From contig JAUJMR010000004.1 of NCBI GenBank assembly GCA_030446765.1, positions 114,606 to 150,816 of the forward strand: 36,211 nucleotides of DNA. Direction: 5' to 3'. The translations under genes and the position numbers were made by a program. The DNA comes from Chloroflexia bacterium (GTDB lineage Bacteria > Chloroflexota > Chloroflexia > Thermobaculales > Thermobaculaceae). The notes beneath the pieces were generated by a model. It was not told where the DNA came from. It made no database searches and saw only the letters and a list, made by a program, of their open reading frames with translations. This document shows, in pieces, positions 9,418-19,830 of the stretch; within the stretch, counting starts at the first letter, position 1; every line of letters begins with the position of its first letter.

Positions 9418-10026
9418 ATGTCGGAGAACAAGGTGACTGTCTACTACGACTACACCTGCCCATACAGCTACCGAGCCCTTCTGTGGCTACAGCAGCTGGA
9501 GGAGGCGGGACGCGAGAGCTTTATCTGGAGTGGAAGACCTTCTCCCTCAAGGAGGTTAATCGCGGGGTAGGGGAGCCCTCGATATTCGAGTCGTCCCAGA
9601 CAGGGAGCGTCAGTGTCCTGGCGCTGGGATGGCTAAGGCCGCCGAGGCAATGGGGTCCGAGGTCTTCGAGCGGAGGTACCACCGCACCGTCTATGCAGCG
9701 ATGCACGGGGATGGGAGGGTGACGGCGAGGCTCTCCTCAGGTTCGCTCGGCAAGCCGGACTCGATATCACTCCCTTTGAGCTGGATCGACGGGAGGAGGT
9801 GGCTGCGCGAAGTAGAGCGCGACCACCGCGAGAGGGCGCGGAGCGCTGGAAGGTGTTCAGTACACCGACACTAGTGCTCGACGATGAGACCGCCGTGTAT
9901 CTACAAGTTCACGCAGGCGTCGGCCTCGCCCTCCGACGCTGCCGAGGTCTTCGACGCGCTTGTGTGCCTCGCGCGAGTGCCACCCGGAACTGGTCGAGAT
10001 CAAGCATCCGCCCGGGGGCTTCGTGA
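9418..10026 (+). pseudogene. DsbA/FrnE-family thioredoxin-fold protein, frameshifted
   Basis: A thioredoxin-fold protein begins at ATG 9418 with VTVYYDYTCPYSYRALLWL, a strand-helix start in which CPYS replaces the DsbA CPxC pair, so only one cysteine remains. Later segments in other frames fit the same protein: LYLEWKTFSLKEVNRG, VLALG.MAKAAEAMG, EVFERRYHRTVYAAMHGDG, RWKVFSTPTLVLDDETAVY (the cis-Pro TPT loop) and DAAEVFDALVCLA. About five shifts occur in 600 bp. The TGA at 10024-10026 overlaps the GTG start of the next gene, suggesting translational coupling in the parent operon. The probable role is thiol redox or GST-like isomerisation (inference). Confidence 0.72.
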
Positions 10027-11374
10027 CCAGGAATCGATTCGTCATCATCGGCGCGGACGCGGCCGGGATGAAGCGCGGCCTCCGAGGCGCGGCGGGCCGA
10101 CCAGAGTTGGAGATCGTGGCCTACGACCGGGGCGGAGTTCGCCTCCTACAGCCAGTGGACTGCCACCTCATAGGCGGGGCAGTGGAGGACCGGCAACGAC
10201 TGGTCGCGCGCAGCGTCGGCGAGTTCGAGCGGCGAGGATCGTGGTGCGACTGCATCACGAGGTGACAGATATCGACTCCAGGGCGCGGGTCGTGAGGGTG
10301 TGGCACGGCGGGAACGGAAGTTCGAGGCCCTACGACCGCTTGCTGATCGCTACCCGGCGCCTCCCCGTGAGACCGGAGGTGCCCAGGCTCGACCTCCAGG
10401 GCGTGTTCCACCTCGATGTCATGGAGGACGCCATGGCTATACAAGGCTACCTGCGGGAGCAGAGACCAAAAAGGGCGGTGATCGTAGGTGGGGCTACATC
10501 GGCTAGGTCGTGGAGGAGAACCTGAGGGCTGGGGCTCGAGGTGGGCCTGGTCAAGCGTGGCCAGCAGCACTTCCCATCGGTGGACGCGGGCACCGCTGGC
10601 CCCTATCGATGAGGGCTGGCTTCAAACGGTGTGGACGTGAGCTTGTGCAGGCGTGCTCCGCGCATGCGAGGAAGCCGTGGCAGTGTGACGGATGTGCATA
10701 CCAGCCAGGGAGAGGAATTGCAGGCGGATCTGGTGCTTGGCTACCGGCGTCGCCCGAACGTAGCACTTGCCGCGCGGGCCGGGATAACGATCGATACGGG
10801 CGCCATAGCCGTCGATCAGCTGCGCACGAATGTTCACGGCATCTTCGCCGCGGGCGACTGCGCCGAGCACTACCACCGCCTCCTAGGTCGCCCTTCCTGG
10901 GTGCCGCTCGGCACGACCGCGAACAAACAGGGGCGGGTAGCCGGTAGGAATGCGGCCGGAGGAAGCGGAGGTTCGGTGGCATCGTGGGCACGGCGATAAC
11001 CAGGGTGTTCGGCCTCGAGGTTGGGCGGACAGGGCTGACAGAGGGGAGCGCGAGAGGCAGGAATGGCATGCGTGACCACCACCCTGGATTCCACAGATCA
11101 TGCGGGCTATTTACAGGATGCACAGACGCTCACAGTCAAGATCGTAGCCGAGGAGGGGACTGGGCGGCTGCTGGGAGTTCCGGGCGGTCGGGCGGGCCAG
11201 TGTGGACAAGCGGATAGATGTGGCGGCGACCGCGCTGTACGCCGGGCTCAAGATCGAAGACCTGATCCAGCTGGATCTGGAGTACGCGCGCCTCCTTTCA
11301 ACGGCGTGTGGGATCCCCTACAGGTCGCTGCAACATCACTGCGGAGGCGAGTGGCCACGAAGCGGGCGGGATAG
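10023..11374 (+). pseudogene. CoA-disulfide reductase / NADH oxidase-type flavoprotein, frameshifted
   Basis: A pyridine nucleotide-disulfide oxidoreductase of the CoADR/Nox branch starts at GTG 10023 (RFVIIGADAAGM, the FAD-binding motif). It continues with ELEIVAYDRGG, the active-site stretch SYSQ near 10140-10175, IGGAVEDRQRLVAR, RPYDRLLIATR, RAVIVGG, EELQADLVLGYRRRPNV, HGIFAAGDCAEHY (second FAD motif) and LGTTANKQGRVAGRNAAGG. The dimerisation domain ends with ATALYAGLKIEDLIQLDLEYA and FNGVWDPLQVAA. The order is perfect but at least eight frame changes occur. The catalytic Cys43-type codon can be restored only by assuming small deletions around 10157-10166. The normal role is reducing CoA or other low-molecular-weight disulfides with NAD(P)H. 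Confidence 0.78.
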
Positions 11375-11456
11375 CGGTATCACTCCGGTCATCACCGGCT
11401 GCCGGAACTCGTGTCTGGGGAACGCTCCCGAGAGCGTGACGCGAGGGTATTTGCGA

Positions 11457-12109
11457 TGCCGAGCTTCCCATCGGAGGGGATACAAGGAACTTGTGGAGAC
11501 GACGTACCGCTGGCAGATCGCGATCGCCGCCGATTGGGGATGCTGCTTTCGGCGTCCTCTGTCATGCTCGTGGTGCTGGTACTGGTGGGCATGGTAGTCG
11601 AGCGATCGCCCCGGGCACTGGTCCGGTCAGGCAGCCGGCACCCGACTTCACGTTGCCGTCCACGAACAGGGGCGTGGTGTCGCTTGTCACGCAGGACACC
11701 GGCCCGTCGTCCTGGTCTTCTTGCCGTCCGTCCGATACACAGCCTGTGCCGCGAGCAGCTGCAGGCGATTCAGACGGTGCTGCCCGATCTGCAAGGGCGA
11801 GGCGTGCTGGTGTTCGTGGTATCGACCGACACCCCGGCGTCAGCGGGCGGGCGCTATGGAACTGGGCCTCACGTACCCCTCCTCTCGGAGGCGCCGACCG
11901 TGGGCCGGCATCCCGTGGGTTCGGCCTACGGGGTGTACCACTACCCCGAGGAATTTCGGGCCGGTCGATGCTAACGGCATCGTGGTGATTGACGGGGCGG
12001 GCATAGTGCGGGCGGTGCGCGTGCAGCCGGGCAGGGTTATGACCGAGACGACATTCTGGCAATCGTCGGACAGCTCTCGACCTGCCTGGAGGTGATAGGT
12101 GAGGATTAG
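11457..12109 (+). pseudogene. Membrane-anchored peroxiredoxin (AhpC/TSA family), frameshifted
   Basis: The N-terminus carries a charged start and one membrane segment (LGMLLSASSVMLVVLVLVG). An extracytoplasmic thioredoxin-fold domain follows, with APDFTLPSTNRG, then VLVFLPS and a peroxidatic-type cysteine in SLCREQLQA. After that come LPDLQGRGVLVFVVS, YPLLSE, VYHYPEEFR and VDANGIVVIDGAGIVRAVR. Three or more shifts between 11640 and 12060 break it. The TAG at 12107-12109 lies just inside the next gene, which starts at GTG 12099. It probably detoxified peroxides or moved thiol electrons outside the cytoplasmic membrane; resemblance is to Bcp/ResA-like proteins. Confidence 0.68.
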
Positions 12110-12542
12110 CATAGTGCCGGTGTGTAGAGGCGTTGGAGCGCTGCTTCTGCCATCGATCCCACTGCTCTTCGTGTTTGCGTACCGCGCGCTTCGAGGGCGT
12201 CCCGCACTTTTGCTTCATACGCTCATAGGCTGGGACGTGGCGCTCCTCCTGCTTCCTCCCTAACGACCACGTATCTAGGCCGACCACCACGCTCGAAGGG
12301 ACGGTTTCTTGCCGCTCGGTCTGGCCCTCTACGCGTGGTACCGGACTTCGTATACTTCGGCGGACCCGAGCACCGCGACTGGATGGACGTCTTCCCTGTT
12401 CCACATCGCGCTCGACGAGATACTGCCCCTCGCGCTACCGGTGCTCGCGGTCAACTGGGCACTGCTGCTCCTGGCCTATGCGCGCTACCGGCTGGGGACC
12501 GGCCTGGGTCACTCGGCAGCAACGCGCTCGAGCCCTTGGTAG
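12099..12542 (+). pseudogene. Small predicted membrane protein, frameshifted
   Basis: From GTG 12099 the reading is hydrophobic (GALLLPSIPLLFVFAYRAL, then LIGWDVALLLLPP) before a stop near 12263. A second frame from about 12309 continues with LALYAWYRTSY and two further membrane helices around ALPVLAVNWALLLLAYA, ending at TAG 12540-12542. Three to four transmembrane segments are likely. It overlaps the end of the peroxiredoxin gene, so it was probably its operon partner. I do not recognise the family. It converges on the TVP38-like gene on the other strand. Confidence 0.5.
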
Positions 12543-12671
12543 CCCATCCATATCATCGCACGGCATCTTGCCGGCTGCGGACAATACAATGCCGAGGCGA
12601 TGCCGGTGGTGAGACAGGCGCGGTTTCCCGCGTTCCGGGCTCCATACTCAGATGCCATCGTCGGTGGCACG

Positions 12672-13368
12672 CTAGTCCGTTTCGGTCCCATCGCGCCGAC
12701 GCTCGCGAGTCTCAGCCACCAGAGGAAGGGCACCGCCCACAGCACGAAGAGCGCGCCGAAGATCAGGGCCGACCACCCGGGGCAGCTCACGAGGAGGTCG
12801 CCTACTGCGACGATCGCCACGACGGGAGGGCATGCCGAGGAACGTGGCCACGGCGAACATGCGCACCGACATCGAGGTCGAACCCGCTGCGTAGCTGACC
12901 CAATCGAAGTTGAAGGCAGGCAACAGCCGCATCAGGAAAACGGCTCGCCACCCCATCCGCTCCTTCAGCTCATCGATCCTCTCTATCCGCTCTTGCCCCA
13001 GTCTGCAGGCGACACTGGCGACCGAGACGGCGAGCGAGCCAGAAAGCGATGAGTGCGCCCAGTTCAGCGCCTACGAGCGTCACACACCGTGCCCCAGAAT
13101 AGACCGAATGCCAGCCCCGCGATATCGAGCGGCACGGAGGGTATCGGCGTGAATACTATCGCGAGGACCATCAGCAGAACGTACGCGGCGAACGAGCGCG
13201 CCCCATCCCCGCAGCCAGTCCCGGATAGCGAGCGGCTCGAGGTCGAAGAATTGCCCGAACAGCCGCTCCAGAGCAAAGAAAGCGCGAGGCTCGCTACCGT
13301 GAACGCGACCACGTACGCCGCCTGCCGGCGCTCATACGCGGGATGCCGCCCGTAATGCCCTTGCTCAC
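12672..13368 (-). pseudogene. TVP38/TMEM64 (DedA-like, SNARE-associated) membrane protein, frameshifted
   Basis: Segments typical of the TVP38/TMEM64 family appear in order. After the GTG start at 13366-13368 come VVAFTVASLAL, LERLFGQFFDLEPL, LLMVLAIVFTPIPSVPLDIAGLAFG (re-entrant loop with the conserved proline-rich start), MGWRAVFLMRLLPAFNFDWVSYAAG (the R-x-x-P motif) and VAIVAVGDLLV. At least four frame changes interrupt them. The start codon overlaps the PiT stop (GTGA), showing a coupled operon. The family includes membrane proteins proposed to act in lipid scrambling, flippase or ion homeostasis. The end is uncertain: the charged tail ERRRDGTETD ends at 12672, while the hydrophobic frame runs on to 12509. 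Confidence 0.66.
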
Positions 13369-14483
13369 AACGTCACCAGGACACCGGGTACGGCCGCGAG
13401 TTCGATACGGCGCGCGAGGGCCTCAGATTCTCGCAAGTTGCCGTCTACATAACTGAGCAGGTACGCGGCGATACCGATCAGGGCGGCGACTGGCAGCGTG
13501 ACCAGCCAGGCCGAGGCCACCCTCGCCCACCGTGCGCCAGCGCACCGCCCCCAGCCGCGGCGCCCTCCACCCCTATGATCGCGGCACTGGCCACGTGGGT
13601 GGTCGAGGCTGGCGGCCGCGTGGGGCGAAGCCTACAGCAGAGCCGTCGCCAGGTTCGCGCCCAACCCTTCGCGGTCATCCAGCTGCGTCACGCGCTCCAC
13701 GCGAGGTGTGCGTCACCCTGTGGCCGCCGGCCCAGCTACCCGTCACCATGGCAGCGGCGCCGTCCCCAGAAGATCCACACCGGCACGCGCTCAGGCCCGG
13801 TACCACTAGGAAGCCGGCGCCGAGCGCGACGATCTTCGGGGTATCGTTGAGCGCCCGCGCCATCGCTCGCGCCTCCGCTGGAGAGCCAGTGCAGCCCAGC
13901 GCATATGGACCGCTCCGGTGACACCCGCAACAACGCGTACGCGCCCAGTCCCAGTCCACGGCGAGCATGGGGCTGGCGAGCGGCAATGCGGCACCTTCTG
14001 CACCACCTTCTCCCACGCGACGCCAGGCCGCTCGCGCTGATCCAGCTCCCGACCCCGACTATGCCTCCGGTGATCGAGTGCGTAGTGGAGGCGGGCAGGC
14101 CGTTCGGGTTGCGAGCAGCAGCCACCCGATCGTCCCCAGCAGGACGATCGCCGCCTGTGGCGAATCGGACGCCGTCGATAGCAGTCCCACGCTGAAGGTC
14201 GTCACGAGCTGTCGCGCGGCGAGGCGGACGCAACCGCCCCTATCCTGTCCACGGTGTTCCCATAGGGCGCGCCCGTAATCCGTCACGCCCGCGCCCACCA
14301 GCGTCGCAATCCTTCGAGATGTCATTCGCGCCGTTGGCGTACGCCAGCCCAAGCATCGCCGCTAGGCCAAAGGGCGTCAGTAGCCAGGGGGTAGCCGTCC
14401 ACCCCAAGCAGTACGGCAACGGCAAGCACAGCGACGATCACCCGCCAGATGGGGGGACCTCGATCACGCGTTTCGGTGCACAT
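13365..14483 (-). pseudogene. PiT-family inorganic phosphate transporter, frameshifted
   Basis: The PHO4/PiT signature occurs twice, as expected for this internally duplicated permease: GLAYANGANDISK near 14330 with GLPASTTHS near 14080, and PPASTTHVASAAIIG near 13590. Other matching pieces are IATLVGAGVTDYGRALW, ARQLVTTFSVGLL, MARALNDTPKIVALGAGFL (the second half's substrate helix, with NDTPK in place of GAND) and a last helix LPVAALIGIAAYLLSYV. About 370 residues are encoded, in at least six frames' worth of pieces. PiT carriers import metal-phosphate (and arsenate) with H+ or Na+. The gene lies between the methyltransferase and TVP38-like genes and overlaps both. Confidence 0.75.
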
Positions 14484-15331
14484 AGCACCCTGCCCGTGAT
14501 TCCACCTCCCGCGGGTCCTCTCAGGCACTCCTCGGCAGGTGCGGCTCGTCGTGCCAGCACCAGGCTATAGCCTAGGTTTCCCCGTTCTATCGCCTTCGCA
14601 GCGGCGCGCGCCATGTCCTTGGCCTGACCGAGATCGCCCACGGGTAGCGTGATCTTGCCGAGCTTCGCCATCAGTTCAGCGCCGAGGAGCTTTGCGCGCA
14701 CGTCCGCAACATCTGTCCCAGTGCCTCGTCGTGCGGCTCGATCTCGATCTCCGCGAATCCGGCATCCCGGAGAGACAGAGCGTATTCCTCAACTGGGCGG
14801 GCGTCGCCCAGGCGCCACCCAGCCCGGAGCGCAACCCAGCTCCACGCAGGTCGCCGCTGCGGGTGAGGTCTGAGCCCGATCCTGCCCCAGGACGCAGCAC
14901 GCGGGTAAACTCCCGAGCCCGCCGCCTTTCCGGGCATTACCGTGCGCGCACTCGCACACCACCGCATCGAACTCGCCATCGTCGAACGGTAAGCGCTCCG
15001 CGTCTCGCCCTGCCGAAACCAGACCAGTTCCGCAACTCCGGCCTCCTTCGCAATGTCGGACGCCTCCGCCGCATTCCGGGCGCTGTAGTCCACGCCCACC
15101 ACATCGCAGCCAAATCGCTTTGCTGAACACCGCGCTCGCCCTTGCCCGCCGCTACGTCGAGCACGCGCTTGCCGGGACTGAGACCGAGCAGGTCGCCCAG
15201 CCGCTCGGTGGCGCAAGCCCCGGGTGGAAAGAGTCGCCGAGGAGGAGCCCGCGCCACTCGCTCTCGTACACGTTCGCGCAGCAACTCTTGACCTCCTCGG
15301 CAGGCACAACCAACGGTTTGTTCTGTGTCAT
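14438..15331 (-). pseudogene. SAM-dependent methyltransferase, arsenite-methyltransferase-like, frameshifted
   Basis: From ATG 15331 the protein starts with a cysteine pair (VKSCCANVYESEW), then LLLGDSFHPG, LTERLGDLLGLSPG and KRVLDVAAGKG (SAM motif I). It continues with FGCDVVGVDYSARN (motif II), LPFDDGEFDAVVCECA (motif IV with a cysteine), RPVEEYALSLRDAGFAE and a C-terminal LGAELMAKLGKITLPVG ... LGYSLVLARR. Paired cysteines plus a methyltransferase core recall ArsM-type arsenite methyltransferases, but the third ArsM cysteine cannot be placed with certainty. The start overlaps the radical SAM stop (ATGA), so the two proteins were made together. Around five frame changes are present. The true substrate is unknown. 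Confidence 0.66.
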
Positions 15332-16863
15332 CCCCGTGCTCCCGTTCTCTTGCCCGTTACCTGAAGCATGGGGAAAGGAGAACGTGATAGCGGGCAGGTC
15401 AGACGCAACACCCTCGTGACGGGCTCGCGCTCGTGCGCGAATTTGCGGGCGCTGAGCTGCTCGAAGGCCTGCTCCCGGTAGCCCACGTTGTTGGTACGCA
15501 GAACGGGATCTGCTTGCCGTCGGGCAAGAGTATCTCCTTGCAGCGCTTCATCAGGTTCTTCTGGTTGAACGTCAAAGGTCCATAGTCCTGGGCATGATCA
15601 TGAACCCGATCCGCGAACAGGCGATGTCGAAGCCGTCGAGGCCGCACGCCGCGCAGGACACGGCGAACTGGTCACCAGCAGTGTCGAGCCGGGCACGGCA
15701 GAAGAAGACCATAACCCCTCCAGCGCGGTCTTGATCTCCGAGCCAGGTCCGGCAGCACGCGGTTCGTTATATAGTCGAGGTAGTCTTCGACATCGAGGAT
15801 CCGCGGAAAAAAGCGCCAGCACCATCGCCATCGACGTAAACATACGTAACTGAGTTGCAAGTCGGGAAGCAACGGCACGGGCACAGGAAGTCCCTTGACG
15901 ACGAACATGCGCTGGTCTGCTTCTCCATCAGACGCAGGATGATGTCGGGGATGGTGTGCGCTGCAGCGGGTCGTGCCCGCCGTGCCTGCCCGACATAAAA
16001 GGCTGGCTGGAAGTTGATGCTGACCGCCGGGTGCTTGATGCCGAACTCGACGGTTACCCGATCTCCGTGCTCGTTGACCCCCGGCTGGATCGCGGGCACG
16101 AGCACCACGCTGCAACCGATCTCGGCAAGCCGGTCGAGCGCTCGCAGTTTTGTGGGCAGAGGATCTCAAAACCGGCGCGGATGACTCTGTACGTCTCCTC
16201 CTCAAACCCATCGAACTGGAAGTAGATGGCGGGACGGATCTCTGCCAGCTCGACAAAGAACGCGTCATCGTCTGCGATCCGCTTGCCGTTCGTGTTGAAC
16301 ATAATCTGGTGTCTGATGTTGCGTGCCTTGGCTGCCCGCATCATTGGGACGATCTGCGGGTGGATCGAGGGCTCCCCGCCGGAGAACTGCCACCTCGGGG
16401 TCGCCCTCCGTCTCCACCAGGTGATCCAGGATGCTCTCGACCTCCTCCAGCGTCAGGCTGAAACCCGAGGCGGCGTTCGCGAGCACAGGGGGCAGTTCAT
16501 GTTGCACGCGCTGTTGACCTCGATGATGCCGAGGCAGGCGTGCTGCTGGTGGTCGGGGCAGAGGCCGCAGTCGCATGCGGGCAGCCGTGGACTATCTCCG
16601 TCGTGTATTGCAGGGCATGGTGCAGAAAGCGTTCATCCGGGCGCTGGGACATACGCCTGCGCGTCGCCCATACACGAGCGACTCGAACGTGCCGTGCTCG
16701 GGACGCGCATGTACGCGCCTTGTTGTCCTGAGCGCGTAGACGTCGATGACTCGGCGGCAGTCAGGGCAAGGATACCTGCGCGTGAGTTCGTAGAAGACGT
16801 ACTCCGCGTCCTGTTTGCGGGTACGGTTGTTGTGGGATCGAGTCTGTCCTGGATCAAAGCCAT
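15328..16863 (-). pseudogene. Tes-like radical SAM protein (tetraether lipid synthase family), frameshifted
   Basis: The N-terminus (ATG 16863, AAGAAGGAGC Shine-Dalgarno) encodes a cysteine-rich region: YVFYELTRRYPCPDC, then YTTEIVHGCPH, DCGLCPDHQQHACLG and IIEVNSACNMNCPLC. The last is the CX3CX2C [4Fe-4S]/SAM motif. The preceding GCP-DCGLCPxH cluster is characteristic of the MJ0619/Tes family. Further on are GGEPSIHPQI, IMFNTNGKRIA, AIYFQFDGFEEETYRVIR, VVLVPAIQPGVNEH, FGIKHPAVSINFQPAF, TCNSVTYVYVDGD and DYLDYITNRVLPDL. About ten frame changes occur in 1.5 kb. Archaeal Tes couples lipid tails by C-C bond formation; the substrate of bacterial homologues is mostly unknown. Gene order and ATGA coupling link it to the methyltransferase. 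Confidence 0.7.
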
Positions 16864-16873
16864 TGCTCCTTCT

Positions 16874-17412
16874 TTATGGCCTGCTGGCCGTCGCTCGTAC
16901 GGCGTCCGGTAGCGTGTCTATTACCGGCCGGTCCGCGGTTCCTCGCTGCGTGCTCATACACCACCCTCCCAAACGCATCGAGCAAAGAAGTCGCCCCCGA
17001 GCTGACGATGTCGCACGCGGCAGGCTCGGGAACCTGCCCTTCAGCAGACCACGTCGCAGCCGTAAGGTCCTCAGGCGTTGGGACTCCACACTTGGGATGT
17101 GCCCTATGCTCCAACCCGAATGCCGGTACGCCCTGCGCTCGGGTCGCTGTAATCGGGTACAGCAACGACTCGCGGTCGGCGAATTGCGTGATGACAGAAG
17201 GCTCCTCAAGAGGAGACTCCCAGCGCGACGGCCCTCGACTTATCAACTCCTCCTAGTACTCACGCAACTGCGCGAGTGCTCCCGGCAGGACCTCAACCGA
17301 GCCACCTGAGGAAGACCAGGACGACTGGGCGACCGCGGAGATCCCTGAGGCATACACTCTGGCCTTGCTGATCCAGTAGCTCGATATCGAGCACGGCGGG
17401 ATAGTCACTCAT
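16874..17412 (-). pseudogene. Peroxiredoxin-like (AhpC/TSA, PRX-like2 type) protein, frameshifted
   Basis: From ATG 17412 the protein begins YPAVLDIELLDQQGQSV, then LRDLRGRPVVLVFLRWLG, a thioredoxin-fold first strand. Here the peroxidatic CxxC region follows directly after a shift near 17300. Later frames give VITQFADRE, DPERRAYR/AFGLEHRA, a DAFGRVVYEHAAR strand (usual GRVVYxH of this family) and RPVIDTLPDAV before TAA at 16874. Two to four shifts are needed. It sits 10 bp before the radical SAM start and is likely the first gene of that operon, or the last of the NAD(P)HX-epimerase operon. A reductase or bacterioferritin-comigratory-like role is inferred. Confidence 0.6.
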
Positions 17413-17452
17413 CACTGGATGACCCTTCTCGGAAGTTGTGCAGCCAGTCCCT

Positions 17453-18223
17453 TCATGCCTCGACCTCCTCGCTACTGGGTGTTGTGTGCCAGTCGCCATC
17501 CCGGACTTCTAACCGCACTATCGGGCCCTGGGCAAAGATCTGTCCCCTCTCCATGTTCACGGCCCGGTAGGCGTGCTCGGGGACCCCGATGTCCGCCAGG
17601 TAGATATCGCCCACGTAGGGCCGCGCCGCCTCGGCAAGCAAGCCCGCCTTGGGCCATGCGAGCGTGAGCGTCGCGGCTGCGCGGAAACACGGCTGCTGTG
17701 GGATGCCGCTGTCGCCGTCGAGTCCGGAGGGGATGTCCAGCGAGACACGGGCCACGGAAACAGCATTGGCCGCACGGATGAAACTGGCGACCGGCTCGCG
17801 GGGAGCGCCCTGCAGGCTGTAGCCCACGAGCGCGTCGAGCACCAGGTCCGTGCCCGCCATCAGCGCCGTGAGGTCCTCCGAGGGTGTAGATCTGTCGCTG
17901 CCGTCGATGCCCATCCTCCGAAGCGTGCGGAGCTGACGCCCGGGTACCTCTCCGAGCTCGCCGGGCTCCGCCGCGAGCGCCACCGTAACGTGTGCGCCGG
18001 CGTTGGCCAGGTGGCGCGCTGCCACGAGGCCGCCGCCGCCGTTGTTGCCCTTGCCCACGAGGACGAGTACCCGCCGTTCCGCAGTGCTTCCGCCAAGCAT
18101 CCGCCGGCCGGTCGCGTCGAGGCTGCGGCCGGCGTTCTCCATCATCTGGAGCAGCGTGATCCCGTACTCCTCGATCATCAGCCGGTCGACCTTGACCATG
18201 TCAGCTACGCCGATGGGCCGCAT
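17453..18223 (-). CDS. nnrE: NAD(P)H-hydrate epimerase (YjeF N-terminal domain, stand-alone)
   Basis: This metabolite-repair enzyme interconverts R- and S-NAD(P)HX so that the dehydratase can restore NAD(P)H. The 256-residue Rossmann-like fold has MENAGR (residues 28-33), the phosphate-binding GKGNNGGGG (57-65), LVLDALVGYSLQG, the catalytic-side DIPSGLDGDSG and YLADIGVPEHAY. Bacteria often fuse this domain to the NnrD dehydratase; here it stands alone and no NnrD is in the window. The frame is fully open. The next gene upstream (AKR fragment) ends 3 bp before its start. Its place among dehydrogenases and reductases fits a need to repair damaged nicotinamide cofactor. Confidence 0.9.
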   Translation of the reverse strand: MRPIGVADMVKVDRLMIEEYGITLLQMMENAGRSLDATGRRMLGGSTAERRVLVLVGKGNNGGGGLVAARHLANAGAHVTVALAAEPGELGEVPGRQLRTLRRMGIDGSDRSTPSEDLTALMAGTDLVLDALVGYSLQGAPREPVASFIRAANAVSVARVSLDIPSGLDGDSGIPQQPCFRAAATLTLAWPKAGLLAEAARPYVGDIYLADIGVPEHAYRAVNMERGQIFAQGPIVRLEVRDGDWHTTPSSEEVEA

Positions 18224-18226
18224 CGC

Positions 18227-19415
<1,189 letters not shown>

Positions 19416-19427
19416 TCATCGTTGTAT

Positions 19428-19802
19428 TCAGCGCGGCAATAGCTTGATCGTCCCGTCCTCGGCCTCAGGACCAACGACGGTGCCCACGATCCTGGGCCCG
19501 TATCGGTCGTACTTGGCGTGGTAGGCCGCGTCGATAGCTGAGTGCAAGCCCGGGCCGGCTTCGGCGAAGGTCACGTCCCGCTCAAGACCACCGGCCCGGA
19601 TGCGACCGGCACCGCTGGCCTTCGCGCGGCGGTACCACGAGTTGTTCGGCCCGTAGGCGGAGCGGACGTAGAGATCCTCACCGGCCCGAACGCCCCACAT
19701 CGTCACGTAGGGACGCCGCGTGCCATCCGGCCGTGCGGACGCCAGTTGCACCTCCTCAGCCTCGCCGATGCGGGTCAGCTCCTCATCAGTCCACATCGTC
19801 AT
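19428..19802 (-). CDS. DUF2255 family protein
   Basis: A 124-residue protein resembling DUF2255, small flavin-type split-barrel-like proteins of unknown function. Typical features are WTDEELTRIG at the start, a central TMWGVRAGEDLYVRSAYG strand pair, SWYRRAKASGAGRI and AYHAKYDRYG near the end. I start it at ATG 19802, not at the longer frame, because a perfect AGGAGGTGA lies 5 bases upstream. The upstream ADH ends only 28 bp away, so the two are likely co-transcribed. Resemblance to pyridoxamine-oxidase-like and nitroreductase-type proteins suggests a role with flavin or F420 cofactors, but this is inference. Confidence 0.8.
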   Translation of the reverse strand: MTMWTDEELTRIGEAEEVQLASARPDGTRRPYVTMWGVRAGEDLYVRSAYGPNNSWYRRAKASGAGRIRAGGLERDVTFAEAGPGLHSAIDAAYHAKYDRYGPRIVGTVVGPEAEDGTIKLLPR

Positions 19803-19830
19803 CGGTTCACCTCCTGAATCACGCGCGGGT

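Noticed and set aside
11562-12404. 280-codon minus-strand frame opposite the peroxiredoxin
   Set aside because: Shadow frame; the plus strand carries the thioredoxin-fold motifs even though it is broken.
15328-16863. Radical SAM protein considered as MoaA or a SPASM peptide maturase
   Set aside because: The cysteine-rich DCGLCPxH cluster before the CX3CX2C motif points to the Tes/MJ0619 group; no precursor peptide or molybdopterin gene is nearby.
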